From Marsupella aquatica (taxonomy: Eukaryota > Marchantiophyta): 64,000 bases of DNA. Location of the stretch: positions 8,742,001 to 8,806,000 of the forward strand of contig OZ316896.1 in the NCBI GenBank assembly GCA_973895155.1. The letters run 5' to 3'. The position numbers and the translations under genes were made by a program. Below the pieces are notes generated by a model that saw nothing but the letters and a program-made list of their open reading frames with translations, made no database searches and had not been told where the DNA came from. Positions within the stretch are counted from its first letter, which is position 1. Each line of letters opens with the position of its first letter. This document shows positions 39,853 through 53,300 of this stretch, one piece after another.

Positions 39853-42800
39853 ATGAAGTCAGCCCTGGACCTGCCGGATATTCCGAAAGGGCAGCTCCCA
39901 CCGCACCTGGAATTGCAGCGAACTCGGGTGGTCTGTGCCGCGGATGCTCCATCATATGTATTCTCTGCTCTGCCCTCCCTCCGTCCTCTATTTTCATTTT
40001 GCTCGAATCAAAAGCCTAGATTAGACAGATCATCTGGCTTTAGCTTTAATTACTCGACGGACCAAGCAGATACATTGTTTTTCCAATGTGACTGTGTCCA
40101 CACGCCTTGATTCGTTTGGTAACGGCAAGTCGTTGGCACTTTTTGGTCTCGTGGTTTGATTGGATTGTGACTTGAATTGGGCTCTGCATTTAATTTTTTG
40201 CCTGTGAGAAAACCACTCACCAGTGCCATCGGGCTCTGTGGACGTGAAGCTCATATCATCTCATCTGCCCAACTGCCAGCCTCTTTACTTGATTATTGGG
40301 CCATCGTATTTATTATGGAGGAGACGGACCCACTGATTGATAGACATTTTAATCTAGATTTCATAGCATACTCTTTACCCTGATTCCCAATTTTTTTCTG
40401 TTATGTTTCTATGGGGTTTGATGAAGGGCGAGCCATTCTCTTTGGGTTTGTTTTCAATATTGCAATATTAGATGTTCTCATGCAACTTCGTACGAATTGA
40501 GTGCAGCCAGAATCAGTCCAGTATTCAGGAGCATACATGGCATATGGAGTCGACAACAGTTTGCGCCTGGATGAATTTCGCAAGGATTTTAAAGTGAACA
40601 TAATGTCTCTGACGGAGGACGACGTTGAATTTGACATGATAGGGATCGATGCCGCTGTGGCAAATGCGTTCCGTAGAATCTTACTTGCGGAGGTTTGTGA
40701 CCTTACCTAGCTACCATTCAATTTTGTCGTCAGAGTTTGTCCATACCATGCAACTTCTGCAAATTTATCACTCTGTTGACCTTGTCAATTGACAACCTAG
40801 GCCATAGGCTGGAAATTATTTGAAATGCATTCTCTCATTGTAAGCCTGCTCTGAGTTGACCTGACGTTAGGTCTTGTTTGACAGGTACCAACAATGGCCT
40901 TTGAAAAGGTCTTTATTGCAAACAACACGTCAGTGATTCAGGATGAAGTTTTGGCCCATCGACTCGGAATGATACCCATAAAGGCAGATCCAAGGTTGTT
41001 CGAATACAGAACAGGTACTTTCGAATGATAAACTTTTTGGGGCTCCAGAGAATTCCGTTGCGGGAGCTTCCACTAATATAGAATGTACAATTGGTTATTT
41101 TCCTTTGAATGCACAGTGTTTCCAAGTCATCCTACCTTGTATAGCTTCTCTAGTAAGAACTTGTCAACCCAAACATCCCCCCGCCCCACACACTCACACA
41201 CATCCAAAAATAAAAGTAAAACCAGAACAAGGACTATCTCCCTACAGTGTGTTATGAACGTGACTGGTTTGTTCACACAGATGAGGAGAATGCTAGCGAG
41301 AAGAACACCATAGTCTTCAAACTCGACGTGGTTTGTACCCGCAAGGGTGACCATGTGAGTAATGCCTCAGGTACGTTTTCAAGGGAACTTTGGTCGTGGT
41401 ATTTCCACCTCGTCGACATGCCCTTATTCTCTTTGCTCTGAGGTGATTGGTTTGATTGGTAAATTCTTTCAAATCTTAGGGGGTTGGGCAGGACAGTCTG
41501 AGCTGGCGGTGCAGGAATTGTGATGTTATATTGTAAGATAACTGATGTTCATTAAATGGTTTTTGCATCAGTTAAGGCAGAGGACATGAAATGGCTAGCC
41601 AAAGGGAGTGAGATGCCCTTTGATACCAAGACAAAATTCACAGCCTTTAGTTGCAGTCAAGACTCATTACCTGCATTTGTTAATGAGCCAATATGTTTTC
41701 GGTATCCTGATATTACAGTTGCGAAGCTTCGACCTGGTCAGGTATGGAATGGAATCACTGTTTTTCATGTTCTTACGAGGCTCCCTTTGGCAGACGTTAA
41801 TGGCTTTAAAATGTATGGCTTGAATTTGTAAGACGAGGAATTGAATTGATTAATTTGCGTTCAAAAAAGTGTATATGACACCAATGTTCAGTCTAGCTGT
41901 TGGAGGCCAGAAAGATGACTGCTCTTGGTGGTCTGCTTAACCTGGAAAATGGATGTCACAGGCAATTGAGCTGGAAGCGCATGCAGTTAAGGGGATAGGA
42001 AAAACTCATGCTAAGTGGTCGCCCGTTGCAACGGCTAGATATCGAATGCTACCTGAAGTATGCAACCGCTGTTACATACTACTTGCTGGAAATGTACAGT
42101 GGTTCTCAGTATGTTGATAGCGAAAGTTGTAGAATCGACCCAGAACAGCAGGCTGTAAGACATCACAAAATTCTGGAAGTGCAAAGGATGATTGGATGAG
42201 TTGACTTATCCAAGTAGTCCTTTCATGTTTCTGATCATGTTCTGGACAAAATCTGCAGGTAGTCCTAAATGAAGATATAGAAGGTGCAGTTGCAGATGAA
42301 CTTGTTGCCAAGTGTCCGGTCAATGTATTTGACATTGAAGATTTGGAAAATGGTACGTAGTTTTGAATACTGTTTAGATTATCCGTAATGTAAAAGATTG
42401 TTGAATTGTGTGCATCTAAGGCTTGAAGGGGTGGTTTGCCTCAGTAAGATCGACCCCTTCCAATTTTATTGATGTCAGGACCCAATCTGGAGGCAACAGA
42501 GCATGAACGTTTGTTTGGAATTTCTCAACTAATGTGCTAGATTAGGTCTTGTGATCGGATTTCAATTCAATTTTGGTACGTGACATGTCCGAGTGTCTCA
42601 TGCTTGTACAGAGACATCTCGTTGATGTTGTTTGTGGTTGGTCTCAGGTAACAGAAAGGCCACAGTTGCAAGGCCGAGAGATTGTACATTATGCCGTGAA
42701 TGTGTACGAGGAGAGGAGTGGGAAAAGAGAGTGTCCCTTCGGAGGGTCAAAGATCATTTCATATGTGAGTTTCCTTGGTTGCTATGATCATTTGTAGTAA

Positions 42801-43041
42801 CAGCTAATCGCAGTGGTTCATTGATATTGGTATATTTGGCTTCGGCATGATCGAGAGTAGTTTTCGCAGCCAATGTACGTGTGAGCACTTGATTCCTTCT
42901 GTCGTTTCGTTTCTAAAACCAATCTTGTCATGTGCAGTTTCCATTGAGTCAACTGGGGCACTACCTCCCAATGTTTTGTTTACAGAATCGATCAAGATTC
43001 TCGTTGATAAATGTCAACGAATACTGACAGAACTCCCGTAG
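39853..43041 (+). CDS. RPAC1: RNA polymerase I and III subunit RPAC1 (AC40, alpha-like)
   Basis: Shared subunit of RNA polymerases I and III, pairing with AC19 to start core assembly in the nucleus; related to bacterial alpha and to RPB3. Nine exons join in phase to 363 codons plus stop, close to family length: 39853-39957, 40507-40692, 40885-41014, 41281-41370, 41572-41741, 41962-42057, 42259-42352, 42648-42764, 42938-43041. The alpha dimerisation motif is clear in exons 2-3 ([41 protein letters not shown]). The middle has FKLDVVC and [10 protein letters not shown]. The C-terminal part has RDCTLCREC and [15 protein letters not shown]. The exon 4 end at 41370 is chosen over an alternative GTGAGT at 41355 because only 41370 keeps the phase with exon 5. 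Confidence 0.96.
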
Positions 43042-44100
43042 TGGTTTTCATTTATGACCCTTTATAAAACATACCGAGTTTGAAGGATGCTTTATGACAC
43101 CGAGCTATGTCTTCGCTTCCCAGAAAAGCTTTTGGGAAGTGCCCACCTGCTTCTAGCGTATGGTGACTGTGCTCTTGATAACTGAAGGAGGTCACCTTTT
43201 TAGCTGTTGATCGTCACACAGTAAGCTGAATGTATACCTGTGTGGAACATTCCTCGAAGATCAGCCTTTCTAAATTGGTCAGTCTACAGACGGTGCAACG
43301 ATCACTTACTGATTCTTTTCCACAACGAGCACTTCACCCAGCATTTGATGACACAGTAACAGCATTTTGCCTTTTGAGGTTTCCACGGCAGCCAAGTGCA
43401 GCTCCATTCCATCCAAAGAAATACGTTCAGAGGGGGGAGCTTCGAATCAGATCAGGTGCACATGTCAGAGTTGTGAGCAGCCCATTACAAGCCTGTCATC
43501 TTTAGATATTCGGATATGCGTCAAGGGAAACTATTTCCAGTTACGGAGTGTTGTGGGATCAGCTGAGCTGTAAGGAAAAGGAGGATTTGCAGAGAAGCTT
43601 GCAGCTGTACAATTGCTAATATATCCAGCAAGTCCCGGCTGCCAAATTTGGTGCCTGGCATGCTGGCCCTGGGAGTGGAAACTGTGACTGTTTCCCAAGT
43701 CAACCGCGTTCATAACTTTTCCGATCCGGATTCTGGCAAAAGCATGTACTGTTGGAGTGCTTCTCCCTCTAATTCATTCTTTGGTCCTTTGGTCTTCTGG
43801 TCTTTTGCCATTTTGTAGTTGGATCCTTTTACTCAGAGCAACAAAGTGGTGAAGAGCTAAGAGGGCATTCTGGCTTGAGCAAAGGGCATTCGTTCATGGA
43901 AGGGTATTCTTCCTTTTGTCTCGACACTAATATAGAGGATCGCGGGCATGGACCAAAGTAAGTTAATGTTCTCCCTGACATGCGGTGTACAAAATTAAAG
44001 CCCTCGGCCTTTGTTTGGGATACCTCCCTCACGAGAGAGCTTTACTTAATAGAAAGAATAATAGACTCGTTGAAATCCCTGGTAAAAATGATATATCCAT
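43042..44100. other. Downstream of RPAC1, no gene recognised
   Basis: Likely begins with the RPAC1 3' untranslated region. No clear AATAAA was found close to the stop. Short open frames only. Confidence 0.45.
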
Positions 44101-44275
44101 GGGTCTATTGTAGTAGGAGAGAAAACAAATCCTTGGTCCCAAATGATAGATCCATCCAGAGTAGAAGAGAGAACAAATCCTTAGTCCCAAATAATAGATC
44201 CATGCATTACTAGAGAGAACAAATCCTTGGCCAAAAATGATAGACCCTCGAAAGTGAAGGAGAGAACAAATGTAC
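44101..44275. repeat. Tandem repeat of about 50 bp, four copies
   Basis: Units of GAGAGAACAAATCCTTGG, then (T/C)CCAAATGATAGATCCAT, begin near 44116, 44167, 44211 and 44260. The last is partial and runs into the repeat listed next. Confidence 0.7.
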
Positions 44276-44375
44276 TGGAAAACGGTTAACAAAATACCAG
44301 AACAAAATGAAAACAAGCCTGGGGAGGTCCAAAAGAAAACCAAGAAAATATAATAAGCCGACCCCAAGTCAAATA
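44255..44375. repeat. Dispersed repeat, copy 1 (partner at 45620-45760)
   Basis: GAGAGAACAAATGTACTG, then AACAAAATAC, GGGGAGGTCC and CCGACCCCAAGT, recur in the same order at 45620-45760 as GAGAGAACAAATTTACTG, AACAAAATAC, TGGAGAGGTCC and CCTACCCCACAT. The text between the copies is unrelated. Confidence 0.55.
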
Positions 44376-45619
44376 CTACAAAGGAAAGACATTATACTAA
44401 TTATGTAGTAAGTACCCACTCCTAAAGTATTGCATGGCCCAGGATGCACTTGTAACATTACAGCTTACAAAATATACCACTGTCTTATGGGCAATTTGGC
44501 TGGGCAGTAATGAACAGAACCTAAGCCTGGGTGGACACAGTCTTTTAATTTGGTCCTTGCTCTCTCTGAAATGACTGACCATATTCCCCACCATATTCAT
44601 TGGATGTGTGAGGGCACTAGACCTGGCCTGAAGCACACTTGCCTTTAAACCACCACTGGCCATATAAAAGGAGACGTATCCAAGACTTCTCCCTTTTTCA
44701 CATTCCTCTCCTCCACCTTGAGACTTTGCTCCACAATTTCTAGGAAAAGTACTAAAAATGGTGTTTTTGTTATGGCTAGTGGCTCTTTAAGAGCTAAGGA
44801 GGAGATTAGAACAGAACAACTTAGATGGATTTCTCATTGTGACCGTCATTTTGTTTCCCAGGTCACAAGTGCACCTGCTCTAGAGCATCTGCTGAGGTGG
44901 ATACTCATTTTGGTGTAGGTGTCCAGAGATTGATGGTCATTAGTTCATTGACTTCAATTTCCTGTTGGGTAATATATCTAAATGGGGCAGTTAGATACAA
45001 CTCCATTATTTTTGATCTAGAGTTGCTTTTCAGAGTTTGAGTCTCAGACCCAACTCGCATGTATGCAGCCCTAAGGCATATGGCCCTAAGCACGTGCAAA
45101 GTTTTTGGGAAAAAGTAAATCCTGTCTCTGGTATGTGTTATGATAGCCTTTGCCCTCAGATTCCCTCTTTATTGTTGTCCACTACAAACTACATAGGACA
45201 TCTTGTTTGATCTGAAATTCAACGGACGTGACCTGCAAGGGCAGGAAAGTTTCTGGCCCTTGCCTTGGTTCTGCACTTATTGTGACATAAACCCTGTCGG
45301 ATGTTAGGGTATCTCCACAATATTCTCAATAAATAATTCAATGTCATGTTTGAAGTCGAGGACCCCAAAACAAAGGGCCAATGACATGCAGGTTGGGTTT
45401 TAAATTCGTGGGCATCTCCATGCCACTGCTGTCTCTTTTGCGAGCTGATTTTCAGCTCCAGGCTTTGATGGGCTTTCTTGGTAGGCATTGTGCTGTCCTT
45501 TGTGGTTCCCCCTTCCCGTGGGGTCTTGAGGGTTTTACTTTGAAAAGACACAAAAAAGAAGGGAAACTTACCCTTGCAAGTGAGCGTTATGTGACACAAA
45601 AATAAAGATGCATAAAAAG

Positions 45620-45760
45620 TGGATGAGAGAACAAATTTACTGAAAAGGGCCAACAAAATACACTGAAGAGAAAGAGTTTGGAGAGGTCCATTAATAGGAA
45701 AATGAAAGAAAAATGGTATGGAAAACCTCTCGGATAACCTACCCCACATGAAAATAGATT
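45620..45760. repeat. Dispersed repeat, copy 2 (partner at 44255-44375)
   Basis: Second copy of the unit above, in the same orientation and about 1.3 kb downstream. Some blocks are diverged. The 1.2 kb between copies and the 700 bp after hold no gene that I can support. Confidence 0.5.
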
Positions 45761-46514
45761 ACACGAAACTAGGTACTAATGATCCATATGTAAAGGTAGA
45801 GAGTGCATCTACAACAGGATATCTACACTGTTCACTGTTTATAGTGTATGCAAGAATGAATGTTATGCAAAAATTAATGTGAGTAACACTGCTTTATGTA
45901 AACTTGATCCGAAGGCAAAAGTAATAGTAATTCTTGTTGGTTTTCAAAATCATTTGTTTCCAGTTTTGCTAAAGTGTTTGTCAATAATTGATTTAATCAT
46001 CCAAGAGTAGAGCATTTGTAGTTGTGGAGAGCCGTGTAGTCTTGGAGGGCTAGAGCATGACTGGGGATCATTTGTATAGAACTTGCAGAGGGCTCGACAA
46101 GAACAACAAAGGGCTCCATCGTTAGGGATGTGTGAAGGCAAGTGTGAAGAGCAGAGTATCAAAATAGCAAAGCATACCAACACATCAAAGTAGCAGAGGG
46201 CTCTACAATTAAGAGTGTCTCACGCAATTTTATGCACGGGCCCCTTTGGATGGGAGAAATATTCTATGTAGCATCAAAGTAGCAGAGGACACCACAATGT
46301 AACTTTATGTTGTGTGATTGAAGCACCTCCCCCGCCCCCCCCCCCTCAGACCGAGCCTCAGACTTACAATGGCAAGTCATTGGCCGCACTACAACATCAA
46401 TGTGGCCCAGCATCAACATTAACATCGGAAATTTGATTACACGTAAAGTTTTGATTTGTCCAAAGAATGGGTCCAACCGCATGTCCAACAAACACTTCAA
46501 TTTGAAAGCCCTTC

Positions 46515-46865
46515 GAGAAGCAAAACAAGCAGCAAAACCAAACTCAATCCAACAACAATTGGGTTCAGTAACAACAACAATCCCCTCAAATTCAGAAGTA
46601 GCAACAACTATCCAATGAACTTTTCAGTAGCAACAATGATCCAATTTAAGTTCAGTAACAACAACAATCCAAGCAACTCAAACTTCGCAGCAGGCGCAAC
46701 AACGATTGAGTTCAAGTTCAGATGTAGCAACAACAAAGATCCACTTTGCAACAACAACAACACTAACCTATTTACTTGCCTATTTAGCAGCAATAGCAAC
46801 CAGGGCAATAACAATCCACTTTCCCAGTGCCACCAGCAACATCAATGTTAGCTTGAGCACTGATG
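46515..46865. repeat. AAC-rich degenerate trinucleotide repeat
   Basis: Repeated AGCAACAACAATCCAA and TTCAGTAACAACAACAATCC variants with imperfect order. Frames through it are Asn/Thr/Ser-rich and are by-products of the repeat. Confidence 0.7.
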
Positions 46866-48965
46866 ACTTCAATCCTAACATTATCAAAAAATTACCCTAA
46901 CAAAAAACTGGTGTAGAGGTTCTGGTTGCCCAGAACACCTGAAGCCCTTGCCTTTCTTTAGCCGCCATCATAGCCACATGATAGTTGAGTATGAAAGCCA
47001 CCCAAATTAGAATTAAGTAACATACTTTCATGCGTTGGGAGCAGGGTTATGACATAATTAGTCTGACTAACACTAATTTGTGAGTAGACCTTGGAAATCT
47101 CTTCTCTTGAATTGGATGTGTGAGTAACACTAATTGCAAGGAATAGTGTATATCTTCTATCTATGCAAGCCTCTCATGAGGTGTGCTATTGCTTACCGCA
47201 TGGGATCTTTAGTGGATGGCTCAAGTTTGGATGGCTCATTAAGCTTGGAATTGTTAAACCGCCACTTATATTTGCTGGCAAAAGTGGATCATCAATCAAT
47301 TCAAAGTAGATAATATGTTACTGCTGGCCCGTGCGTGAGTGCCCCTAGCTGCTTGTTGAGGAAGCTTGTTGAACTGATGATGCAGGCTCCCAAACTTATA
47401 TAGGGAGGAAACTATTCTTCTCCTTTGCTGTCTCTGCTCATATTGTTGCCACCCCTACCTATGATGATGATGCACAGGTCTACAATATCTCAACACTACA
47501 AGTTGATGACCACCACATCAGTTGGGTGCACTGGCCGTTATGTACCATGGTAAGATTGACATGTACCTATTGTTTTTGTAAACCTGGTAAGAGTTGATGG
47601 TAACCTCCCTCCTCACCTGTAACTCTGTCCCTGACATAACTTGCTTTATCACATCCCACCTTTTGTAATGAACCTAAACTATCTCCACTTCTTCTACATC
47701 TAAGGAGGTGTAATTGACATTATCACATACAACTTTTAAGTACTTTCAATTGCCACTAAAGATGTTCTAATTGACAATATTGCCACTATTTTTTTGTATT
47801 TATACAAATGCCATGGTTTGGTACATGGATGACAACTTCACCAAGGTAACCAGGGGAGCTATATACGGAAGTCGTGGCAGTTTTGTAAATACAAAAAAAA
47901 TTTCATGGCAGTATTGTAAATTCAAACATCATTAGTAGCAATGTATTTAAAATCTGTTATCAAATATCTGTCCACATGTGGTAAACCCAAACAAAGAAGG
48001 TGTTTTGAAACTTCTCCAAAGACATTGTTCCTAAAAAATGGAATGATAGGGTTAGCCTGAAGCCAACCCATGCACCTTCCCTCCAAAAGAACGTGTATAA
48101 CCTCTAACTGTTGCAGACGCCTTTGTGAGGATCCCATGAGGATACTAATGGTAACTAAGGTAAAAGGTTCCTCATTCTCACCTAGGTCAACCTAAAGTCA
48201 TATAAGGTCAAGGGACAAAAACTCATGAAGTTAATGTGATTCTATCTAGGTCAGGTAGAGATGATCATGCCAGACGGAAATGAACCTGGAATCCCCAATC
48301 TTCATCAATGATAAAAGCAAGAAGGGTCTCTCAACAAAAATAATGAATATATGATAACAATAACAATGAGAATGCAGATGCTCATGCCCTCCAAAAAGCC
48401 AAAGGTACAATAGAGTTATACATACAGAGGTTTAAGCCAGATGAGTGAACCCGCATTTAGATTCAAGTCCACGATGAGTTTATGTTTCACATTAATAAGT
48501 TCAAAATAGGACCAACTTAGAGTTGTCTTGCACGACGCGCCTCCAACTTCAATTCATGGCTCTAAACCAATGTTCTGACAATGTATTACTAACTTGATTG
48601 TGCCAGGCTAGATGGCTTCTTAAGTGGAAAACCGAGGCCAAAGTCTACAAACGTTCCAGCACATGCATTCGATCCCTACCTCTGAAAAGCAAAGAAAAAA
48701 TAATCCTTTGGTCCAATGCTCATGGCTTTATCTCCAAAATTGAGGGATTTTTAAGGCCAAAATTTTGAGGGCCAACTACATGCAAGACAACACTTCGCTC
48801 TGGAGGAGTAGAGACCAGCTTTGTCCAACAGGAGAGCAGTAAATGACTCACCTGATATTTTATGGGTTACACAACGTTATGGGTTCAACAGATTTTACAA
48901 TTCTTCATATTTAGCCTGTGATCAGAGTGGTCACTATCTTATTGAATAAAGCGCTGCCAAAACCT
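46866..48965. other. Non-coding stretch, nothing recognised
   Basis: About 2.1 kb with only short open frames and no motif that I can name. Confidence 0.5.
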
Positions 48966-49175
48966 ATTCTTGAGGGCTGCTGTCTAGAGTGAAGCCTCTA
49001 GACCTTAACTCAAGGGGATAACGGATAGTCCATAAAGAAATCAGGGATGGGGAAAATAATGAGCGGAAAATAATAATGAATTTTTTTTGCAAAGTTTTCT
49101 TTTGTGTCATCTCTATTTATTTTCAAAAAATGGGTAATCAAGCTTGTGTCTATCATCCTCTTGTTTTGTGTACAA
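48966..49175. mobile_element. Copy of the GTCTAGAG dispersed repeat
   Basis: It contains GTCTAGAGTGAAGCCTCTAG and, further on, TCTATTTATTTTCAAAAAATGGGTAATCA. This is the same order of end blocks as in the copies at 26.1 and 37.6 kb. Confidence 0.55.
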
Positions 49176-49377
49176 CTATAATGTCCTCAACAAAAAAAAT
49201 AAGGCAAAAAATGCCCAAAGGAATTGGGTAGTGTGAGTTGATGTGGTACCCATTTACATGAGTGCAAAGACTTGAGGCCTAATAAAGAGGATCTCTCAAA
49301 TCCAAAGCCTCAACTTATCTTTGTTGGGCTTAGTTTGAAGGAAAAATAGAAAATAGACAAGCTCGGGGCACTCACAT

Positions 49378-49945
49378 CGTGGTCCTGGCCTTGGCCTTGG
49401 TTCTGCCTGGCCCTTGCCTGGCTCCCTTGCCTTTCCTTTCCGTTGTGAAGGGATTTTTGTCTAGATTCCTTGGAAAAATCCTTTCCTTTCCTTTACTTTC
49501 TTTTCCTTTCCCTTGTGACGAGATTCTTGTCTCTGTTCCTGAAAGAATTCCTTTCCTTTCCTTTCCTTTCCTTTCCTTTCCTTTCCTTTGGTAAGAGATT
49601 GTCGTCTCTGTTCCTTTCCTTTCCTTTCGTCCTTGCGACCTTTCCTTTCCTTTGTAAGAGATTGTCGTCTCTGTTCCTGAAAGAATTCCTTTCCTCTCCT
49701 TCGTGAAGAGATTCTCGTCTTTCAATATCAGAAAACAGAACGCCTCCTCTCACTCACAACCTGGCCTTGGCCCTGGCCCTGCGAGGCCCTGTGCCCCCTT
49801 TCCTTTCCTTTCCTTTCCTTTCCTTTCCTTCGTGCAGACTGAAAAGATTCTCGTCTCTGTTCCTGGAAGAATTCCATTCCATTCCTTTCGTTTGGTTTGG
49901 TTTCGTTTCGTTTCCTTCCGTGAGGAAATTGTCCTCTCCCTCTGT
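49378..49945. repeat. Compound TTTCC satellite with interspersed hairpins upstream of UFD2
   Basis: Runs of CTTTCC/TTTCC (longest 49552-49590 and 49798-49829) alternate with seven copies of a block GAGATT(G/C)TCGTCTCTGTTCC plus TGAAAGAATTCC. The copies lie near 49446, 49510, 49598, 49653, 49703, 49842 and 49920. The GAGA...TCTC part can form a small stem. Two GGCCTTGGCC-rich blocks (49380-49440 and 49762-49795) flank the first repeats. It ends about 390 bp before the UFD2 start codon, so it lies in the promoter or leader. Confidence 0.8.
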
Positions 49946-50334
49946 TCCTGAGAGAAAGGTGGGGGAAGAAGAGGGCGATTGAGTCATTTCCGCACTCGTT
50001 TTCCTTTCTTGTGTTGTTGTTGTTGAGTCCGGCACTGGAGAATTCTTCCTTCGTTCATCGTCCGTGCACTCTCTCCCATCCTCCTGCCTGCGTGCCTGCG
50101 TGCTTGAAGTGTGAGAGGAGGCGAGCAATTGAGGTGGACGGAGTCGAGCAAGAGGGAGGTCGGACGGACGGACGGACGGACTGACCGAGTGACTAATATA
50201 ATCCCTGGTTGGATCGTGCACTATTTGAGGAGGAGAGGAGGAGGGAACGAGGGCAGGGACAGGAAGTGAATTCGGTTTTGGTTTGCGGCGGAGAGGATTA
50301 TTGAGAGGGAGATTGGCGAGACGGAGGTGGAGTG

Positions 50335-53300
50335 ATGGCGGAGAAGCGAAGCAGGAAAGAGGAGGTGGAAGATTTCATTTTGAGGAAGGTTTTGCTGGTG
50401 ACGCTCGTGCAGCAGCAGCAGGGAACAGTGGCTCATGAGTATATGTACTTGGAACAGCTAGCCGCTGAGCTACTGAGTGAGGGGAAGAATTTGGCACTGA
50501 CTAGGGATGTGCTCGAGAGGGTGTTGATGGACAGGCTTTCGGCGAACAGAGGAGGGGGAGAGACGCCATTCTTGTATTTAGTGGGATGCTACCGGAGAGC
50601 TTTAGATGAACATCGCAAGTTGCAAAACATGAAAGACAAGCAAATTCTCGCAGAGGTTCAGTACACGTTGGCCCAGGTTAGGGACCTTTGCGTTTCGTAT
50701 GCGGGGAATATATGCCTGTACCCTGACATGTTTCCGCAGCCTCCCAAGGCTTTGAATGACCGTCATTCGGATTTGTTGGGGCTCATTCTTGCGGATGTCG
50801 CCCCGTCAGTGGGGTTTGATCCCGGCACTAGCGGCGTCGGGGGGAGTGGGCCGACTTTGCCGCCCGGATTTCTTGACCACTTCATCAAGCGCTTCGAAGA
50901 TGAGGGCTTAGGTGACATTTTCAATCCGGTCTTCAGAGATTTGCAGCAAAGTGTCATGAAAGTCTCTCCCTTAGGTCCATTCCAAGGGCCATTGAGAGCT
51001 CTAGTAATGCTGGTGTCGTATCCTCCTCTGGCCAAGGCGCTGGTGAATCATCCAGTATGGCACCCTAAGAGTGACCTCGTGAATGGCAGAATGATGGAAG
51101 TGGGCAGCATTTTAGGGCCCTTCTTCCACATCAGTGCTATTCCCGACCATCCCGTCTTCGGCAACGGTGAACCAAATGTCGGGTGAAGCTCTAACTTCGT
51201 CGTGGATGTTTGATCTGATGTGAATTTTCCTCTTTTTAAAAAAGTTCACCTTCCTTTCTCCAAAGCTTTCTTTTCGTTGGTGGTCAATTTCTGATATTTG
51301 TGCTCTGAACGTAGATGTTGAGACCTAGAATGATAGTGCGACTTTTAGGGCAAGTGGTCTCGCTGTGTTTGTAGCAATTCTCATGCAGGCTTTTTAAGGA
51401 GTGTCACTTATCGGTATGGTTGGTGGATTTGTGATGGACAGACAGCATTGCTTCTCCGATATCAGCAATCGCAGGCCTTCGGACATAATTTCCACTTTTG
51501 CGACGATCAGGACAGTTATGCATCAGCTGTACGAAGGATTGCACGAGTTGCTGCTGAAGCTTCTGAAGTCTGCTGACAACAGAGAATCCGTTCTTCAATA
51601 TCTTGCTGACCTGATTCAGAAGAACGCTAAAAGGGAAGCCCTACAGGTAGTTTGAATCAATAAAGCCAACCTTTTGCAAGATTCAAAACTTCTACTGAGT
51701 TGGGGTTTGCTAGAATATGGCAAACACATGTTGGTGGTGCATTCGTGGGTAATGGAATCATTTTGTTCATTATTCCGTTGTTTGAACCACATAACAACAA
51801 AGTCAAGCTAGAACTTGTCTTTTATTGATTGTATATCGTTGTCTCTTAGGCAAACCCATTCACGAATGCCAGCAATGGAATGTTCGTGTGTTTGAGTGCT
51901 GTTATGCTGAGTCTCTGCGAACCGTTCTTTGACATCTCTTCGTCTAAGAAAGATAAAATAGATGCTGGGTATGTGCTGCACCAAGGGCGTATCGATTTCA
52001 GGTGAATACCGCAGTTTTACCTCGTTTCTCCTGATTTAACGATATAGATATGATGAGCACCTGTACTTCCTGGGTTCGGATGCCGCTGATAGCTTTCCCT
52101 TTTCATTTTGGGGGCAACAGCTCACTTCCTAACAGTGCAACGAAGATTTGTAGCAGTACTAACCAAAATAAATATCTGAGAAACGGCTTCGTTTACAGCT
52201 CTTTGACTGCATTGCATGCGACTTCGGAAGAAGTCGCTAATTGGGTCGATAAACGCAACCTATCTCGCACTGAAGGTTTCCGGCAAGTTCAGCAGCAGAA
52301 AGAGCAAGAAGAAATGAGACGTATGCAGTCACACGAAGCAACAACTTCTTCATCTAGCAATGGCCTCAACCCGTTACTGGTTCCTGTCCGCTCGTGGCCG
52401 GAGCAGACTAGTTATAGTTTTATCTGCGAGTGTTTCTTCCTGACTGCAAGAGTACTGAATCTGGGGCTGATGAAGGCTCTTTCAGACTTCAAGTCACTTG
52501 CACAGGTGTGCTTTGTGCCTGGATTTGATTTCTAGGCTTAGAATTGGTATCAGATAACGACTGCAATATTAGGGCGTTTCTCATTTCTAGGTTGGGGAGG
52601 CTGTAAAATTCTAACCTTATGTAGTCCGATTAATTTAATAATCAGAGAGCTTCATTGATTTTGCTTAAGTTAATTGGTCGATTCGTTCAATTATGACAGT
52701 TCGAATTCTTGTTCGGGATCTGTGAGAGTTTGCGCTTAAAAATCTTGGCTGTACTGAGCAGGAGCTTTCACGGCAGAAAGAGGCTTTGAATTCCCTTAGA
52801 GCGTTACGTGGTGTTGGAGCACCTCCTGATTTGGAGAACGAGTTAAGCCAGGCAAAGGCTTTAGTTGAACGTCTTTCCCAAGACCGGTTCTGTTACGAGG
52901 CACAGCTGTTGAAGGTTAGTGCTGTCTTTAGCCTGCTGGCTTGTCAGTAGAGTAGGATGTCATCTCTGCTGTTGTTTAATTTTTGGCACTGACAAGATTT
53001 TCTAACACTACTTGATTGTCAACAGCTTGTTGCTGGATTTCAAGCAACGTAGTCTCCTTTCATGTAGGTGACGAGGATGTGTGAAATTATCGTTGGTCTG
53101 ATACCGATGTTTGTGCTACTTCTCTCCAGGATACTGCTCTTATTCAGAACGCCTTGAGCTTCTACAGGTTGATGATCGTTTGGGTCGTGAGCCTCATCGG
53201 GGGCTTCAAGATGCCTCTTCCTATTCCGTGCCCAATGGAATTTGCTTCAATGCCTGAGCATTTTACTGAGGACTCATTGGAACTTCTCCTTTTTGCATCG

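Noticed and set aside
49372-49753. Lys/Gly/Glu-repeat frames on the minus strand
   Set aside because: Direct translation of the TTTCC satellite.
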